The position numbers were made by a program, and so were the translations under genes. Shown piece after piece: positions 15,778 to 24,507 of a stretch of 64,000 nt of DNA. Each line of letters begins with the position of its first letter. The stretch's first letter is position 1. A model generated the notes under the pieces. That model saw only the letters and a list, made by a program, of their open reading frames with translations. It was not told where the DNA came from and made no database searches. Source of the DNA: CAYFVR01 sp046541515 (lineage in GTDB: Bacteria > Desulfobacterota > Desulfobacteria > Desulfobacterales > Desulfococcaceae); assembly GCA_046541515.1 (NCBI GenBank), contig JBKHDD010000004.1, positions 17,833 through 81,832 on the forward strand. Direction: 5' to 3'.

Positions 15778-16565
15778 GGGCTGCTGTCCTTTGGTTCCAG
15801 TAAAGTGATCATTTCGGGGTGAATGGCGCCGTTGGTGGCCAGGATTTCCGGCGCGTCCGGGGCGTGGGGGGCGTCCGAAAAATCGGTGACCCGCCCGCCC
15901 GCCTCGCGAACGATCAGCGCGCCCGCCGCCGTGTCCCACGGGTGGAGGTTTTCCTCCCAGAACCCGTCGAAGCGTCCCGCGGCCACGAAGCAGAGATCCA
16001 GGGCCGCGGAGCCGTAACGCCGCACGCCCTGGGACGCGTGAAGGCAGCGGGCGAAGCGGGGGCCGATCCGGTCCCAATTTTCCTTGAAATTGTAGGGGAA
16101 ACCGGTCACCAGAAGGGCCTCGTCCACGGCGTCGGTGTCGGACACCCGAATCGGGCCGCCGTTCAGGAACGCGCCCCCGCCTTCCGTGGCCGTAAACAGC
16201 TCTCCGGAAACCGGATTCAACACGACTCCCACAACGGTTCGTCCCTGCAGGGAAAAAGCGATGGAGACGGAAAAGACGGGGATTTGGTGGGCGTAATTGG
16301 TGGTGCCGTCCAGCGGATCGATGATCCACCGGCGGTCTGGATCGCCGTCTCGGCGGCCGCTTTCCTCCGCCAGAATGGAGTGGTCGGGAAAATTGGCGCG
16401 GATGGCGGAAAGGATTGCGGTTTCGGAACCGGTGTCCGCTTCGGTGACCAGGTCGATGGGGCCCTTTTTGGAGGCCGGACCGATCTTCCCGAGGCGTTCC
16501 CGCAATACCCGTCCTCCGCGATGGGCGGCGCCGACCGCGACCCGACGGATGTCGTTCAGGTCCAT
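15774..16565 (-). CDS. suhB: Inositol-1-monophosphatase family protein (SuhB-like)
   Basis: 263-aa Mg2+-dependent phosphatase of the IMPase family, hydrolysing inositol or similar sugar phosphates. Metal-site motifs are present: LAEESG (about residues 66-71), IIDPLDGTTNYAH (about 81-93) and HPWDTAAG (about 208-215). In many bacteria SuhB also binds the transcription antitermination complex. ATG at 16565. It follows hflX on the same strand after a minisatellite, and the small Cys gene is coupled downstream. Confidence 0.88.
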   Translation of the reverse strand: MDLNDIRRVAVGAAHRGGRVLRERLGKIGPASKKGPIDLVTEADTGSETAILSAIRANFPDHSILAEESGRRDGDPDRRWIIDPLDGTTNYAHQIPVFSVSIAFSLQGRTVVGVVLNPVSGELFTATEGGGAFLNGGPIRVSDTDAVDEALLVTGFPYNFKENWDRIGPRFARCLHASQGVRRYGSAALDLCFVAAGRFDGFWEENLHPWDTAAGALIVREAGGRVTDFSDAPHAPDAPEILATNGAIHPEMITLLEPKDSSP

Positions 16566-16595
16566 GGCGATAAACTGATCGATTTTCGCCGGATT

Positions 16596-16737
16596 GTCAA
16601 GACCCCAATTGCCAAGACCCCAATTGTCAAGACCCCAATTGCCAAGACCCCAATTGCCAAGACCTCAATTGCCAAGACCTCAATTGCCAAGACCCCCATT
16701 GTCAAGACCCCCATTGTCAAGACCCCCATTGTCAAGA
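16596..16737. repeat. Minisatellite: nine 15-bp tandem repeats plus a partial tenth
   Basis: Unit GYCAAGACCCCAATT with C/T and A/C variants between copies; nine full units (16596-16730) and seven bases of a tenth. There are no spacers, so this is not CRISPR. The hflX stop codon (16732-16734) lies in the partial last unit and suhB starts 30 bp beyond the other end, so the array fills the hflX-suhB gap. On the minus strand the copies ending GTC contain TTGACAA-like -35 seeds. Confidence 0.95.
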
Positions 16738-18369
16738 AAGGGTCCGCAGGTTTTCCACCCGCTCGGCCATTTTTTCGATCAGCGGCATAAGGGTCTGGCG
16801 GTCCAGGGCCGAGACCGGGAGTCCGTCCAGGTTCCGGGCCAGGGCCGACGCGGTTTCGGGGTCCACCTTGTCGGCTTTGTTAAGGACCCGGATTTCCGGC
16901 GTGTCGGAGACGCCCAGCTCTTCCAGGATTCGCTCCACCGACTGAATCTGTTCCGGGTGGCGGGGATTGCCGATGTCCACCACGTGGAGCAACAAATCGG
17001 CGCTGCGCAGTTCCTCCAGGGTCGCCCGGAAGGCCACCATCAAATCCTTGGGCAGGTCGCGGATGAACCCCACCGTGTCGGTGACGATCACCTCGATGTC
17101 CCGGGGAAACCGCAACCGCCGGCTGGAGGGGTCCAGGGTGGCGAAGAGCCGGTTCTCGGCCATCACCTCGCTCTGGGTCAGGGTGTTGAGCAAGGTCGAT
17201 TTGCCCGCGTTGGTGTAGCCGATGATGGAGATGACCGGAAGGCCCCGCCGCTCCCGACGGGCCTTTTGCTGGGCCCGCTGCTTCACCACGCCCTTGAGCG
17301 CCTTTTCCAGCCGGTTGATCCGGTCCCGCACCCGCCGACGGTTGATCTCCAGTTTGGTCTCTCCCGGCCCCCGGCCGCCGATGCCGCCGGTCAGCCGGCT
17401 CATGGCGGTGTTTTTGGCGACCAGCCGGGGCAGCAGGTATTTGAGCTGGGCCAGCTCCACCTGGAGCTTTCCCTCCCGAGTCTGGGCGCGCTGTGCGAAG
17501 ATGTCCAGGATCAGCTGGGTCCGGTCGATGATTTTGAGTTCCATCCGGTCGGTGATGGATCGGATCTGGGAGGGGTTCAACTCCTGGTCGAAGATGATCA
17601 AGGTGGCCCCCCGCTGGAGAGCCAGCAGGGTCAGTTCCTCCAGCTTGCCGCTGCCCATGAGGAAACGGGGATCGGCCTTTTTTCGGAGCTGAAGCGCCGT
17701 GTCCACCACGTAGACGCCGTTGGACCGGGCCAGCTCCCGCAGCTCGTCCAGGGAGTCCAGAGCCCGCCTCCGGGGTTCGGTGGTCACGCTGACCAGGATC
17801 GCCCGCTCCTGGTCGGTTTTGCTGGCGTAGAGCGCCCGCATTTCGGCCAGTTCGTCTTCCAGGGCGCGGATCATTTCGTCGCACTGGATGTCCAGCCGGT
17901 CGGGGGTCAGCGGCGGCAGGCGTCGCCAGGGCGCGTCGGCCGGCCCCTTGGGCAGGATGTGGCCGATGTGGACCTGGCGAACCCCGGCGTCCCGGGTCAG
18001 GGTCAGGACGGCCATCAGGTCCAGACGGAGCAGGGCCAGGTCGGTGAGGTCGTCGGCGGTGAGGGCCTCGTCCTTGAGGTGGGTGTGCACGCATCGCAGG
18101 CCCTTGAGGCGGCCCGGCAAGGTTCGGTAATCGGGCGTGTCGGGAATCACGATCTGTTCCGCGTCCCCCACGATGACGTAGGGAATTTTTCCGGAACGGT
18201 CGATGAGCAGGCCCACCTGGCGGCCGATTTCGTCGGAGATGCGCGCCATGTCCCGGGCCAGATCGGGCGTGACGAGGAAGCCGGGCGGCACCCGTCGGCG
18301 GGAAAAGGTCTCCAGTCGGCGGACCTGTCCGCCGCGAAGTCCGGAAAGGTCGCCGGAAAGTTCGGTCAT
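16732..18369 (-). CDS. hflX: GTPase HflX (long form)
   Basis: 545-aa ribosome-associated GTPase that splits stalled ribosomes. It has an N-terminal extension of about 180 residues ahead of the usual HflX domain (which starts near ERAILVSV). The family glycine-rich segment GGIGGRGPGETKLE is at 328-341. G1 is GYTNAGKS (384-391), G3 DTVGF (431-435) and G4 NKAD (497-500). ATG at 18369 overlaps the dnaB stop by 4 bp. The C-terminus ends inside the tandem repeat array. The extra N-terminal domain is known from some long HflX proteins. Confidence 0.93.
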   Translation of the reverse strand: MTELSGDLSGLRGGQVRRLETFSRRRVPPGFLVTPDLARDMARISDEIGRQVGLLIDRSGKIPYVIVGDAEQIVIPDTPDYRTLPGRLKGLRCVHTHLKDEALTADDLTDLALLRLDLMAVLTLTRDAGVRQVHIGHILPKGPADAPWRRLPPLTPDRLDIQCDEMIRALEDELAEMRALYASKTDQERAILVSVTTEPRRRALDSLDELRELARSNGVYVVDTALQLRKKADPRFLMGSGKLEELTLLALQRGATLIIFDQELNPSQIRSITDRMELKIIDRTQLILDIFAQRAQTREGKLQVELAQLKYLLPRLVAKNTAMSRLTGGIGGRGPGETKLEINRRRVRDRINRLEKALKGVVKQRAQQKARRERRGLPVISIIGYTNAGKSTLLNTLTQSEVMAENRLFATLDPSSRRLRFPRDIEVIVTDTVGFIRDLPKDLMVAFRATLEELRSADLLLHVVDIGNPRHPEQIQSVERILEELGVSDTPEIRVLNKADKVDPETASALARNLDGLPVSALDRQTLMPLIEKMAERVENLRTLS

Positions 18370-19772
18370 GCGGGTTCGCCCACGCCCATGCCGTCGGGCG
18401 CCATGTTCTCGAACCGGGTGTACTGGTTGAGAAAGGTGAGGTGGGCCGTGCCGATGGGGCCGTTTCGCTGCTTGCCCAAAATGATCTCCGCCCGCCCCCG
18501 GTGGGGGTTGTTTTCGTCTTTGTTGTAGACTTCGTCCCGGTAAATGAAGGCCACCACGTCGGCGTCCTGCTCCAGGGCGCCCGACTCCCGCAGGTCGGAG
18601 AGCATGGGCCGCTTGTCGGCCCGCTCCTCCAGCTTCCGGTTCAGCTGGGACAGGGCCACCACCGGCACGTTCAGCTCCTTGGCCAGCCCCTTGAGCGACC
18701 GGGAGATTTCGGAGATCTCCAGATCCCGTCGTTCGGTGCCGGCCCGTCCCCGCATGAGCTGAAGGTAGTCGATGATGATCATGCCGATGTTCTGTTCCAT
18801 TTTGAGACGGCGGGACTTGGCCCGGATTTCCACGGTGCCCAGGTCGGCGGAATCGTCGATGAAAAGCGGCGCTTCCGAGAGCACCCCGGCCGCCTCGGTG
18901 AGGGCGTCCCAGTCGTCGCGGCTGAAAAAACCGCTTCGCAGCCGCGACGAGTCGACCCGGGCCTCGGCGCAGAGCATCCGCATGGAAAGCTGCTCCTTGG
19001 ACATTTCCAGAGAGAATATCCCGACGCCCACGCCGCCGTCCACCGCCGCGTTCCGGGCGATGTTGAGGGCGAAGGCGGTTTTTCCCATGCTGGGCCGGGC
19101 CGCGAGGATGATCAGGTCCGAGCCCTGAAGGCCGGAGGTCAGGTTGTCCAGGCGGGTGAAGCCGGTGGGGACGCCGGTGATGAGGCTTTTCTGGCCCTGG
19201 CGTTCCTCCAGGGTGTCGATGTTGGTTTCGATGATCGACGCGATGGGCTGAAAGGCCGGCGCGATCTTGTCCTCGGAAATTTCGAAGACCGCCTGTTCGG
19301 CGAAGTTGACGACCTCGTCCACCTCGCCCTGGTTTTCATAGCACCGCTGGGTGATTTCGGCGGCCTTGGCGATGAGCCGACGCAGGCATGCCTTGTCGCG
19401 GACGATGCGGGCGTAGTGGGCGGCGTTGATCGCCACCGGCGCGGCGTCCACCAGCCAGGAAAGATAGGTGTGCCCCCGGTATTCGTGGTTCCCGATTTCG
19501 TCGATTTCCCCCCGGGCGCTGAGGGCCTCGGCCAGGGTGACCAGGTCCACCGGCTGATTGCGGGTGAACAGATCGACGACGGCGTCGTAGATGCGCTGGT
19601 GGGCGCGGTGGTAAAAATGGTCGGGGGAAACGATTTCCACCACGTCGAGCAGGGTGGAATTGTCCAGCATGACGGCGCTGAGAAGAGACTCTTCGGCCTC
19701 GATGCTCTGGGGCGGAACCCGGTCGGCGGGAAAGGCCGGTTTGGGCTCGCGGGGACGGCGGGATGTGGCCAT
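18366..19772 (-). CDS. dnaB: Replicative DNA helicase DnaB
   Basis: Hexameric RecA-fold helicase of about 468 aa. The N-terminal domain begins PPQSIEAEESLLSAVMLD; Walker A is ARPSMGKTAFAL; the C-terminal part has IIIDYLQLMRG and LRESGALEQDADV, all diagnostic. ATG at 19772 (MATSRRP) is preferred over a TTG three codons earlier. It lies in the rpsF-rpsR-DUF2232-rplI-dnaB-hflX order, common in related bacteria. Confidence 0.96.
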   Translation of the reverse strand: MATSRRPREPKPAFPADRVPPQSIEAEESLLSAVMLDNSTLLDVVEIVSPDHFYHRAHQRIYDAVVDLFTRNQPVDLVTLAEALSARGEIDEIGNHEYRGHTYLSWLVDAAPVAINAAHYARIVRDKACLRRLIAKAAEITQRCYENQGEVDEVVNFAEQAVFEISEDKIAPAFQPIASIIETNIDTLEERQGQKSLITGVPTGFTRLDNLTSGLQGSDLIILAARPSMGKTAFALNIARNAAVDGGVGVGIFSLEMSKEQLSMRMLCAEARVDSSRLRSGFFSRDDWDALTEAAGVLSEAPLFIDDSADLGTVEIRAKSRRLKMEQNIGMIIIDYLQLMRGRAGTERRDLEISEISRSLKGLAKELNVPVVALSQLNRKLEERADKRPMLSDLRESGALEQDADVVAFIYRDEVYNKDENNPHRGRAEIILGKQRNGPIGTAHLTFLNQYTRFENMAPDGMGVGEPA

Positions 19773-19823
19773 GGGCTCCAACGAGGCGGCGGCCCGGCCC
19801 CGGACCGCCGCCTCCCGATGGGG

Positions 19824-20279
19824 TTATTTTTCCTTTTCCTCGGGCGCCACCTCCACGGTGATTTCCGGCTCCACGTCGGTGTAGACGCGGACGGGCACGG
19901 TGTAGGAGCCCAGGGTTTTGATGGGTTCGGTCAGCAGGACCTTGCGTTTGTCCACCACGATGCCCTGGTCGGCCAGGGCGTCCACGATGTCGCGGACCTT
20001 GACCGAGCCGTACAGGCGGTCCTCGTCGGCCACCCGGGCGTGAATCGTGCAGGAAACGCCTTCCAGTCGAGCGGCCATTTCCTGGGCCATCGCCTTTTCC
20101 TTGGCGATCTGCTGTTCAAACTTGGCCCGCTCGTGCTCCAGCCGCTTCCGGTTGGCGTCGGTGGCCGGGACGGCCTTTTTCCGGGGCAGCAGGTAGTTCC
20201 GGGCATAGCCGTTGGCCACATCGACCTCGGAACCGATGATGCCGAGGGTTTCGATGGTTTGGGTCAGAATGACTTTCAT
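19824..20279 (-). CDS. rplI: 50S ribosomal protein L9
   Basis: 151-aa ribosomal protein L9. The N-terminal 23S rRNA-binding domain (MKVILTQTIETLG ... VDVANGYARNYLLPR) is followed by the long connecting helix and the C-terminal domain (LYGSVKVRDIVDAL). The C-terminus is acidic. Normal length and position between the DUF2232 gene and dnaB. Confidence 0.97.
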   Translation of the reverse strand: MKVILTQTIETLGIIGSEVDVANGYARNYLLPRKKAVPATDANRKRLEHERAKFEQQIAKEKAMAQEMAARLEGVSCTIHARVADEDRLYGSVKVRDIVDALADQGIVVDKRKVLLTEPIKTLGSYTVPVRVYTDVEPEITVEVAPEEKEK

Positions 20280-20300
20280 ATTTCCTCCGGGCCGGGGGCG

Positions 20301-21260
20301 CTATTTTTCCCCCGGGTGGACGTCCAGTTTTCTGAAATTGAACCACATGTCGAACAGCCCCAGGGCCACCACCACCAGAAGCAGCGGTTGCTGAATGGCG
20401 ACGAGGGCGTAAAACAGGGCCCGCAGGGGCCTCGGAAGCCGCCGTTTCTCGAAAAAAAAGGAAACCACGGCGATGCCGGCGAAAAAATAGACGGTCAGCA
20501 ACACGAACAGCCCGTTCAGGGCCGCCACCCGCAATCCGGTATGAGGGATCAGCAGAAGAACGCCGCAGGCGATAACCCCCCAAATCAGATGGTCCGGGGG
20601 CCGCCACCGGTTCAGAGGGCCGGGGTCGGCCACCGGCACGCCCCGAAGCCGAAGGAGCGAAAGCCCCATGACCAGGGAGGCCCAGGCGGCGAACAGGGCC
20701 GCCGAGGCGATCATCGCCGGCAGCAGCCGGAGCAGGGTCTGGTGCAAAAGGTCCAGCACGCCGCGGAGGGCGTCGATCTGTTCGGCGGGCACCCCCATCT
20801 CCCGGTACAGGGCCAGGGAGAGTTCCAAATTCCGGCGGATGCCCTCCGAAATGAAGTCGAGCAGATTCACGCCGGACAGGCCGACGTAGAACAAGGTCAG
20901 CACCGTCCCGCCGCCCAGCACCCATCCGCAGGCGGTCAGAACGGTTCGGTCCACCGGCTCCGCATTTCCCAGGCCGTCGCCCAGGAGAAACCCCAGCAAC
21001 AACAGGCCGCCGAAAAACAGGGTGTTCCCCAGGCCGGCCCCGCCCAAAAAAAGCGCCATCAGCAGACCCGAGCCCCCGCAGATGACGGCCGCCGTTTTTC
21101 GCCCACGCTTGACCCGGAAAAACAGCACGGGCAACGGAATAAACAGGGCGAAAAAAAAACCGACCACCGGCAGGAAAACCGAGGCGGAGAAGGCGAAAAG
21201 AACCAACGCCACGCCTCGCAGCATGTCCCGTCGGGGGTCGTTCTTGGCGGGCGGATTCAT
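20301..21260 (-). CDS. DUF2232 multi-pass membrane protein
   Basis: 319 aa with about eight hydrophobic segments; DUF2232 (YybS-like) proteins are often encoded between rpsR and rplI, as here. The N-terminus has paired helices (VALVLFAFSASVFLPVVG, FFFALFIPLPVLFF) and a conserved C-terminal part (WGVIACGVLLLIP ... ALFYALVAIQQPLLL). Function is unknown. ATG at 21260 chosen from homology; the frame is open to 21398. Confidence 0.82.
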   Translation of the reverse strand: MNPPAKNDPRRDMLRGVALVLFAFSASVFLPVVGFFFALFIPLPVLFFRVKRGRKTAAVICGGSGLLMALFLGGAGLGNTLFFGGLLLLGFLLGDGLGNAEPVDRTVLTACGWVLGGGTVLTLFYVGLSGVNLLDFISEGIRRNLELSLALYREMGVPAEQIDALRGVLDLLHQTLLRLLPAMIASAALFAAWASLVMGLSLLRLRGVPVADPGPLNRWRPPDHLIWGVIACGVLLLIPHTGLRVAALNGLFVLLTVYFFAGIAVVSFFFEKRRLPRPLRALFYALVAIQQPLLLVVVALGLFDMWFNFRKLDVHPGEK

Positions 21261-21316
21261 GATACGGCGGCTTTCGGGCCTTGGGCCCCGCCTCCAAAGG
21301 GCGGCGCGGCCGGGGC

Positions 21317-21577
21317 TCAGACGTCGACGGAGCCCACGTAGGGCAACAGGGCCACCGCGCGGGAACGCTTGATGGCCAGGGTCAGTTTCCGCTGGCATTT
21401 GGCGCAGGTGCCGGTGATGCGGCGGGGAATGATTTTGCCCCGCTCGGTGACGAAATGCTTCAGCGTCTTGGGCTCTTTATAGTCGATGTTCAGGCTGCTG
21501 TCGGCGCAGAAGCGACAGACCTTCCTTCGATGAAATACTCGGCGGCGTTTTCTTCTTCGTTTGGGATTCATGGCCAT
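21317..21577 (-). CDS. rpsR: 30S ribosomal protein S18 (zinc-binding form)
   Basis: 86-aa S18. It has four cysteines in CRFCAD and CAKCQ, the zinc-binding (C+) form, together with the family core IDYKEPKTLKHFVTERGKI. ATG at 21577 has GGAGG ten bases upstream; a second ATG lies two codons in. Confidence 0.96.
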   Translation of the reverse strand: MAMNPKRRRKRRRVFHRRKVCRFCADSSLNIDYKEPKTLKHFVTERGKIIPRRITGTCAKCQRKLTLAIKRSRAVALLPYVGSVDV

Positions 21578-21599
21578 GGATCCGTGTCCTCCTATCCCG

Positions 21600-22028
21600 T
21601 TATTCCTCGGTTTCGGTTTCGGTGTTCGCTTCTTCCGGGGCCGTTTCGTCCTTCGCTTCGGGCGCTTCGGCTTCCGCGGTCTCCTGCTCGGCCCCTTCGC
21701 TTTCGGCCTCCATGGCCGCCTTGATGGCGTCCAGGTCCGGCTCCTCCTCCAGCAGGACGGTCAGGTAGCGCATCACCCGATCGTCGATGCGGAAGAACCG
21801 CTCCATCTCTCGGACCGTGTCGCCCGTGCCGCAAAAGTCGACGCGGATGTAATGACCCCGGGTCTTGCGTTTGATCTCGTAGGCCATCTTCCGGTTTCCC
21901 CAATCGTCGAATTCGATCAGGAATCCCTCGTCCCGGCCGATGGTGTCCTCGACCCGCTCCAGCACCGGTTTTCGCCGGTCTTCCGGAAGATCGGGCTCCA
22001 GGATCACCATGGTTTCATAGCGTCTCAT
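21600..22028 (-). CDS. rpsF: 30S ribosomal protein S6
   Basis: 142-aa S6: MRRYETMVILEPDL, the DDWGNRKMAYEIKRKTRGHY strand region and the RIDDRVMRYLTVLLE helix are canonical. A long Glu/Ala/Thr tail follows from about residue 105. AAAGGAGG lies at ideal spacing ahead of ATG 22028. First gene of the ribosomal/replication operon. Confidence 0.97.
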   Translation of the reverse strand: MRRYETMVILEPDLPEDRRKPVLERVEDTIGRDEGFLIEFDDWGNRKMAYEIKRKTRGHYIRVDFCGTGDTVREMERFFRIDDRVMRYLTVLLEEEPDLDAIKAAMEAESEGAEQETAEAEAPEAKDETAPEEANTETETEE

Positions 22029-22111
22029 GCCACCTCCTTTTGGCTGTAAAGCCCCGAGCCTCGGGCGCGGAGCAAGGATATGCGCGGGTGCGCGGCATTC
22101 AAAAACCCGTG

Positions 22112-22141
22112 TAACTACCACCGCCAAAATTGGAATGTCAA
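22112..22141 (-). promoter_or_regulatory. Probable promoter of the rpsF operon
   Basis: On the minus strand TTGACA (22141-22136), 18-bp spacer, TAGTTA (22117-22112). It lies 84 bp ahead of the rpsF start. Confidence 0.55.
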
Positions 22142-22183
22142 GCCGTTTTTCCCCGGAGCGCCGCCCCGTCCGGCATATTCAGC

Positions 22184-22212
22184 TTGACAAAATTCGCCAT
22201 CCTTGGTTTTGC
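22184..22212 (+). promoter_or_regulatory. Possible promoter of the TolC-like lipoprotein gene
   Basis: TTGACA (22184-22189), 17-bp spacer, TTTTGC (22207-22212), divergent from the rpsF promoter. Perfect -35, poor -10. Confidence 0.4.
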
Positions 22213-22250
22213 ATGACCTGCGCGTTGAACCCACACCGGAGGCCGTTCAG

Positions 22251-24248
22251 GTGAATGTTTATCGGTTGCTCACGCTAATGACGGTCCTGCTGTTGGCCGG
22301 TTGCTTCTCCCGACCCCAGCCGGCCCCCGTCGCGCCAGAACCCCAACGACCCGCGCCGGTCGGGGGGGCCGCCCCGGCCATGGCCCCGCCGCCCCGCGCC
22401 GGCGTCGCGGACCTTCCCCGCGGCCCGGTGGGGCTTTCCGAAGCCATGGCCCGGACGGTTCGCCACCGCCTCTCGCTTCGCAAGGCCCGCATGGCCCGCG
22501 TGCTGGCGGATTCCGCATTGGGCGCGGCCCGGTACCACCGGCTTCCGGAGGCCGCCCGAAACGCGGGGTACGGGGAATATCGAGGCGTCGAGATCGACCC
22601 GACGGCCGATTCTCCGGACGGCCAACCGGACCTGGCGGAGCTGTGGGACGTTCTGGATCTGGGGCTCAGCCGTTTCGCCTACGCTTCGGACGGTCGGCCC
22701 GACGAGGCCCGCCTTGGGGAAAAAGCGTTGCAAAACCTGCTGAACGACGTTCGCCACGCGTTTTATCGGGCCGCCGCCGCCCAGGCGCTTACCCGGGAGG
22801 CGGAGACCGTTTTGCGGCGGGCCGACGCCGTGATCCGGGAGCAATCGGCCGAATCCGGGGACCCGGCGGCTCAACATTCCCTGTACGAACGGATGCGGCA
22901 TCTGCAGCGGGCCACCCAGGAATTGGCCCCGGCCCGGGCGGAACTGGGGCTGTTGATGAACCTGCCGCCGGACGGGGTGTTCACCCTGGAAACGCCTCCC
23001 CGGAAACGGGACGAGCTTTCCCCGGTCCCGGACGACGCCTCGGGCCTGGACGCCGTGGCTCTTCGTTTCCGAAAAGAAGTGGACGACCGGCTCCATCTGG
23101 AGCGGCGGCTTCGGGACGCCCGCGCCGCCCTTGCCCGGATGGGGGCGGGGCGGTCCGATCCGGCGGCGGTTCGGAACTGGCGTGGCGTCGGAACCCAGCT
23201 GGCGGTTCATCTGTTCGGGCCTGCGGAGAACGGAGGGGCCGAAACCCGGGTCCTGGACATGGGGATCGTGACCCAGGTGGAGTTGGCCATGGCCCGGTAT
23301 CGGCGGGCCGAACGCGCCTATCGGGACGCGGTGGAGCGGGAGGAGGCCGCCCGCCTTTCCGCGCGGACCGCCGGGGACGCCCTTGCGGCCGCCGGGAATT
23401 CCATCGACATGCAGCTGGCCCGGGTGGATCGATATCTGGCCTTCGCGGAATCGCAGAACGCCCTGGCCCGGGTCTACAACGCCGTCGGAGTGGACCCGCT
23501 TCCCGAGCAGGCCGACGTGATGGAAATTTCGGAACTGGCCCAGGCCCTGGAACGATCCATGGCGAGATGGGGCGAAACGCTGGCCTCGGCCCTCGCGGCC
23601 TACGGCCCGGATCGTCGTCGGCCCTCTTCTTCCATGGCGACGGCGCCCGGGCCGGGAATCGCTTCGCCCCTTCCCGAAGCCGAGCCCGCGCCCCGGGCCG
23701 AGCTTCCGCCGCTTTCGGAACGCGTTCCGGCGGCCGGGGAGCCGGCCCGCGCGCCCCCTTCCCGGGACCGTATCCGCTCCGCTTCCGAATCGGGTCGGAA
23801 GGTCGCCCGAGAGATTTCCGTGTTCCGGGACGTGGTATCCATCCGCCGCGATCCCGCCTCCAACGCGCCGGTGATCGGCCAGGGCCTCATCGGGGAGCGC
23901 TACCCGCTGTTGGGCTGGGCCCCCGATGGATGGTTGAAAATTGAAATGAACGACGGTTCCGCCGGCTGGATTCCCACGCGCTTCGTCCGGCCCGTGACGC
24001 CCGAAAAAGCCGACGCCTCTCCGGCGGATTCGGCCTCCGGTCCCGACCCCATGACGGTAATCACCACCACGCGCGCCAACGTTCGGTTCGGGGCGGGGCT
24101 CAATTTTCAGATTCGGTATACCGAGGAGGCGGGCGTGCGGGTTCCGGTGGTGGACGCCACCGGCGACTGGTTCAAGGTCCGGACCCCCGACGGCGAGCTG
24201 GGATGGCTCCACGAAAGCGTGGTTCGGGTAGCGGGGTCCGGCGGCTGA
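22251..24248 (+). CDS. TolC-like lipoprotein with two C-terminal SH3 domains
   Basis: 665 aa. The N-terminal signal ends in the lipobox LLLAGC (Cys18), predicting a lipid anchor. About residues 70-440 are long, Ala/Arg/Glu-rich heptad helices arranged like an outer-membrane efflux (TolC/OEP) protein. A proline-rich linker follows (about 450-500). The last 140 residues contain two bacterial SH3 domains: one around SVFRDVVSIRRDPASNAPVIG ... GWIPTRFV and one around TTRANVRFGAGLNF ... LGWLHESVV. SH3b domains usually bind peptidoglycan or peptides, so this may tether an envelope channel to the cell wall. No partner transporter lies next door. GTG start with GGAGG upstream. Confidence 0.65.
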   Translation: MNVYRLLTLMTVLLLAGCFSRPQPAPVAPEPQRPAPVGGAAPAMAPPPRAGVADLPRGPVGLSEAMARTVRHRLSLRKARMARVLADSALGAARYHRLPEAARNAGYGEYRGVEIDPTADSPDGQPDLAELWDVLDLGLSRFAYASDGRPDEARLGEKALQNLLNDVRHAFYRAAAAQALTREAETVLRRADAVIREQSAESGDPAAQHSLYERMRHLQRATQELAPARAELGLLMNLPPDGVFTLETPPRKRDELSPVPDDASGLDAVALRFRKEVDDRLHLERRLRDARAALARMGAGRSDPAAVRNWRGVGTQLAVHLFGPAENGGAETRVLDMGIVTQVELAMARYRRAERAYRDAVEREEAARLSARTAGDALAAAGNSIDMQLARVDRYLAFAESQNALARVYNAVGVDPLPEQADVMEISELAQALERSMARWGETLASALAAYGPDRRRPSSSMATAPGPGIASPLPEAEPAPRAELPPLSERVPAAGEPARAPPSRDRIRSASESGRKVAREISVFRDVVSIRRDPASNAPVIGQGLIGERYPLLGWAPDGWLKIEMNDGSAGWIPTRFVRPVTPEKADASPADSASGPDPMTVITTTRANVRFGAGLNFQIRYTEEAGVRVPVVDATGDWFKVRTPDGELGWLHESVVRVAGSGG

Positions 24249-24507
24249 ATCGAAAAGTTCGCTCCGGCGCCCCGATGGTCCAAAAACCGGTGGCGTGGCC
24301 CCCAAAGGCGACGGATGGAATTGCCCTTTCCGCGCCCGCCGGAGCGTGGACTTTCGTCCTTTGGCGGTCAAGTTTGGCGAAAACGGTCGCCTCGTCGATG
24401 AAATCGGACGGGGTGAAGAAGACATTTTTTTCACGAAGAAAAGACGGCCCCCGATCTTTCCCGCATGGTCGAAAACGATGGGAGGGCCATGGAAACGATG
24501 GCGGAAC

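Noticed and set aside
16596..16737. Tandem repeats considered as a CRISPR array
   Set aside because: Units are only 15 bp and follow each other directly without spacers.
18441..21341. A 966-codon open frame opposite dnaB, rplI and the DUF2232 gene
   Set aside because: It is a shadow of genuine genes in GC-rich DNA; its sequence is low-complexity and matches no family.
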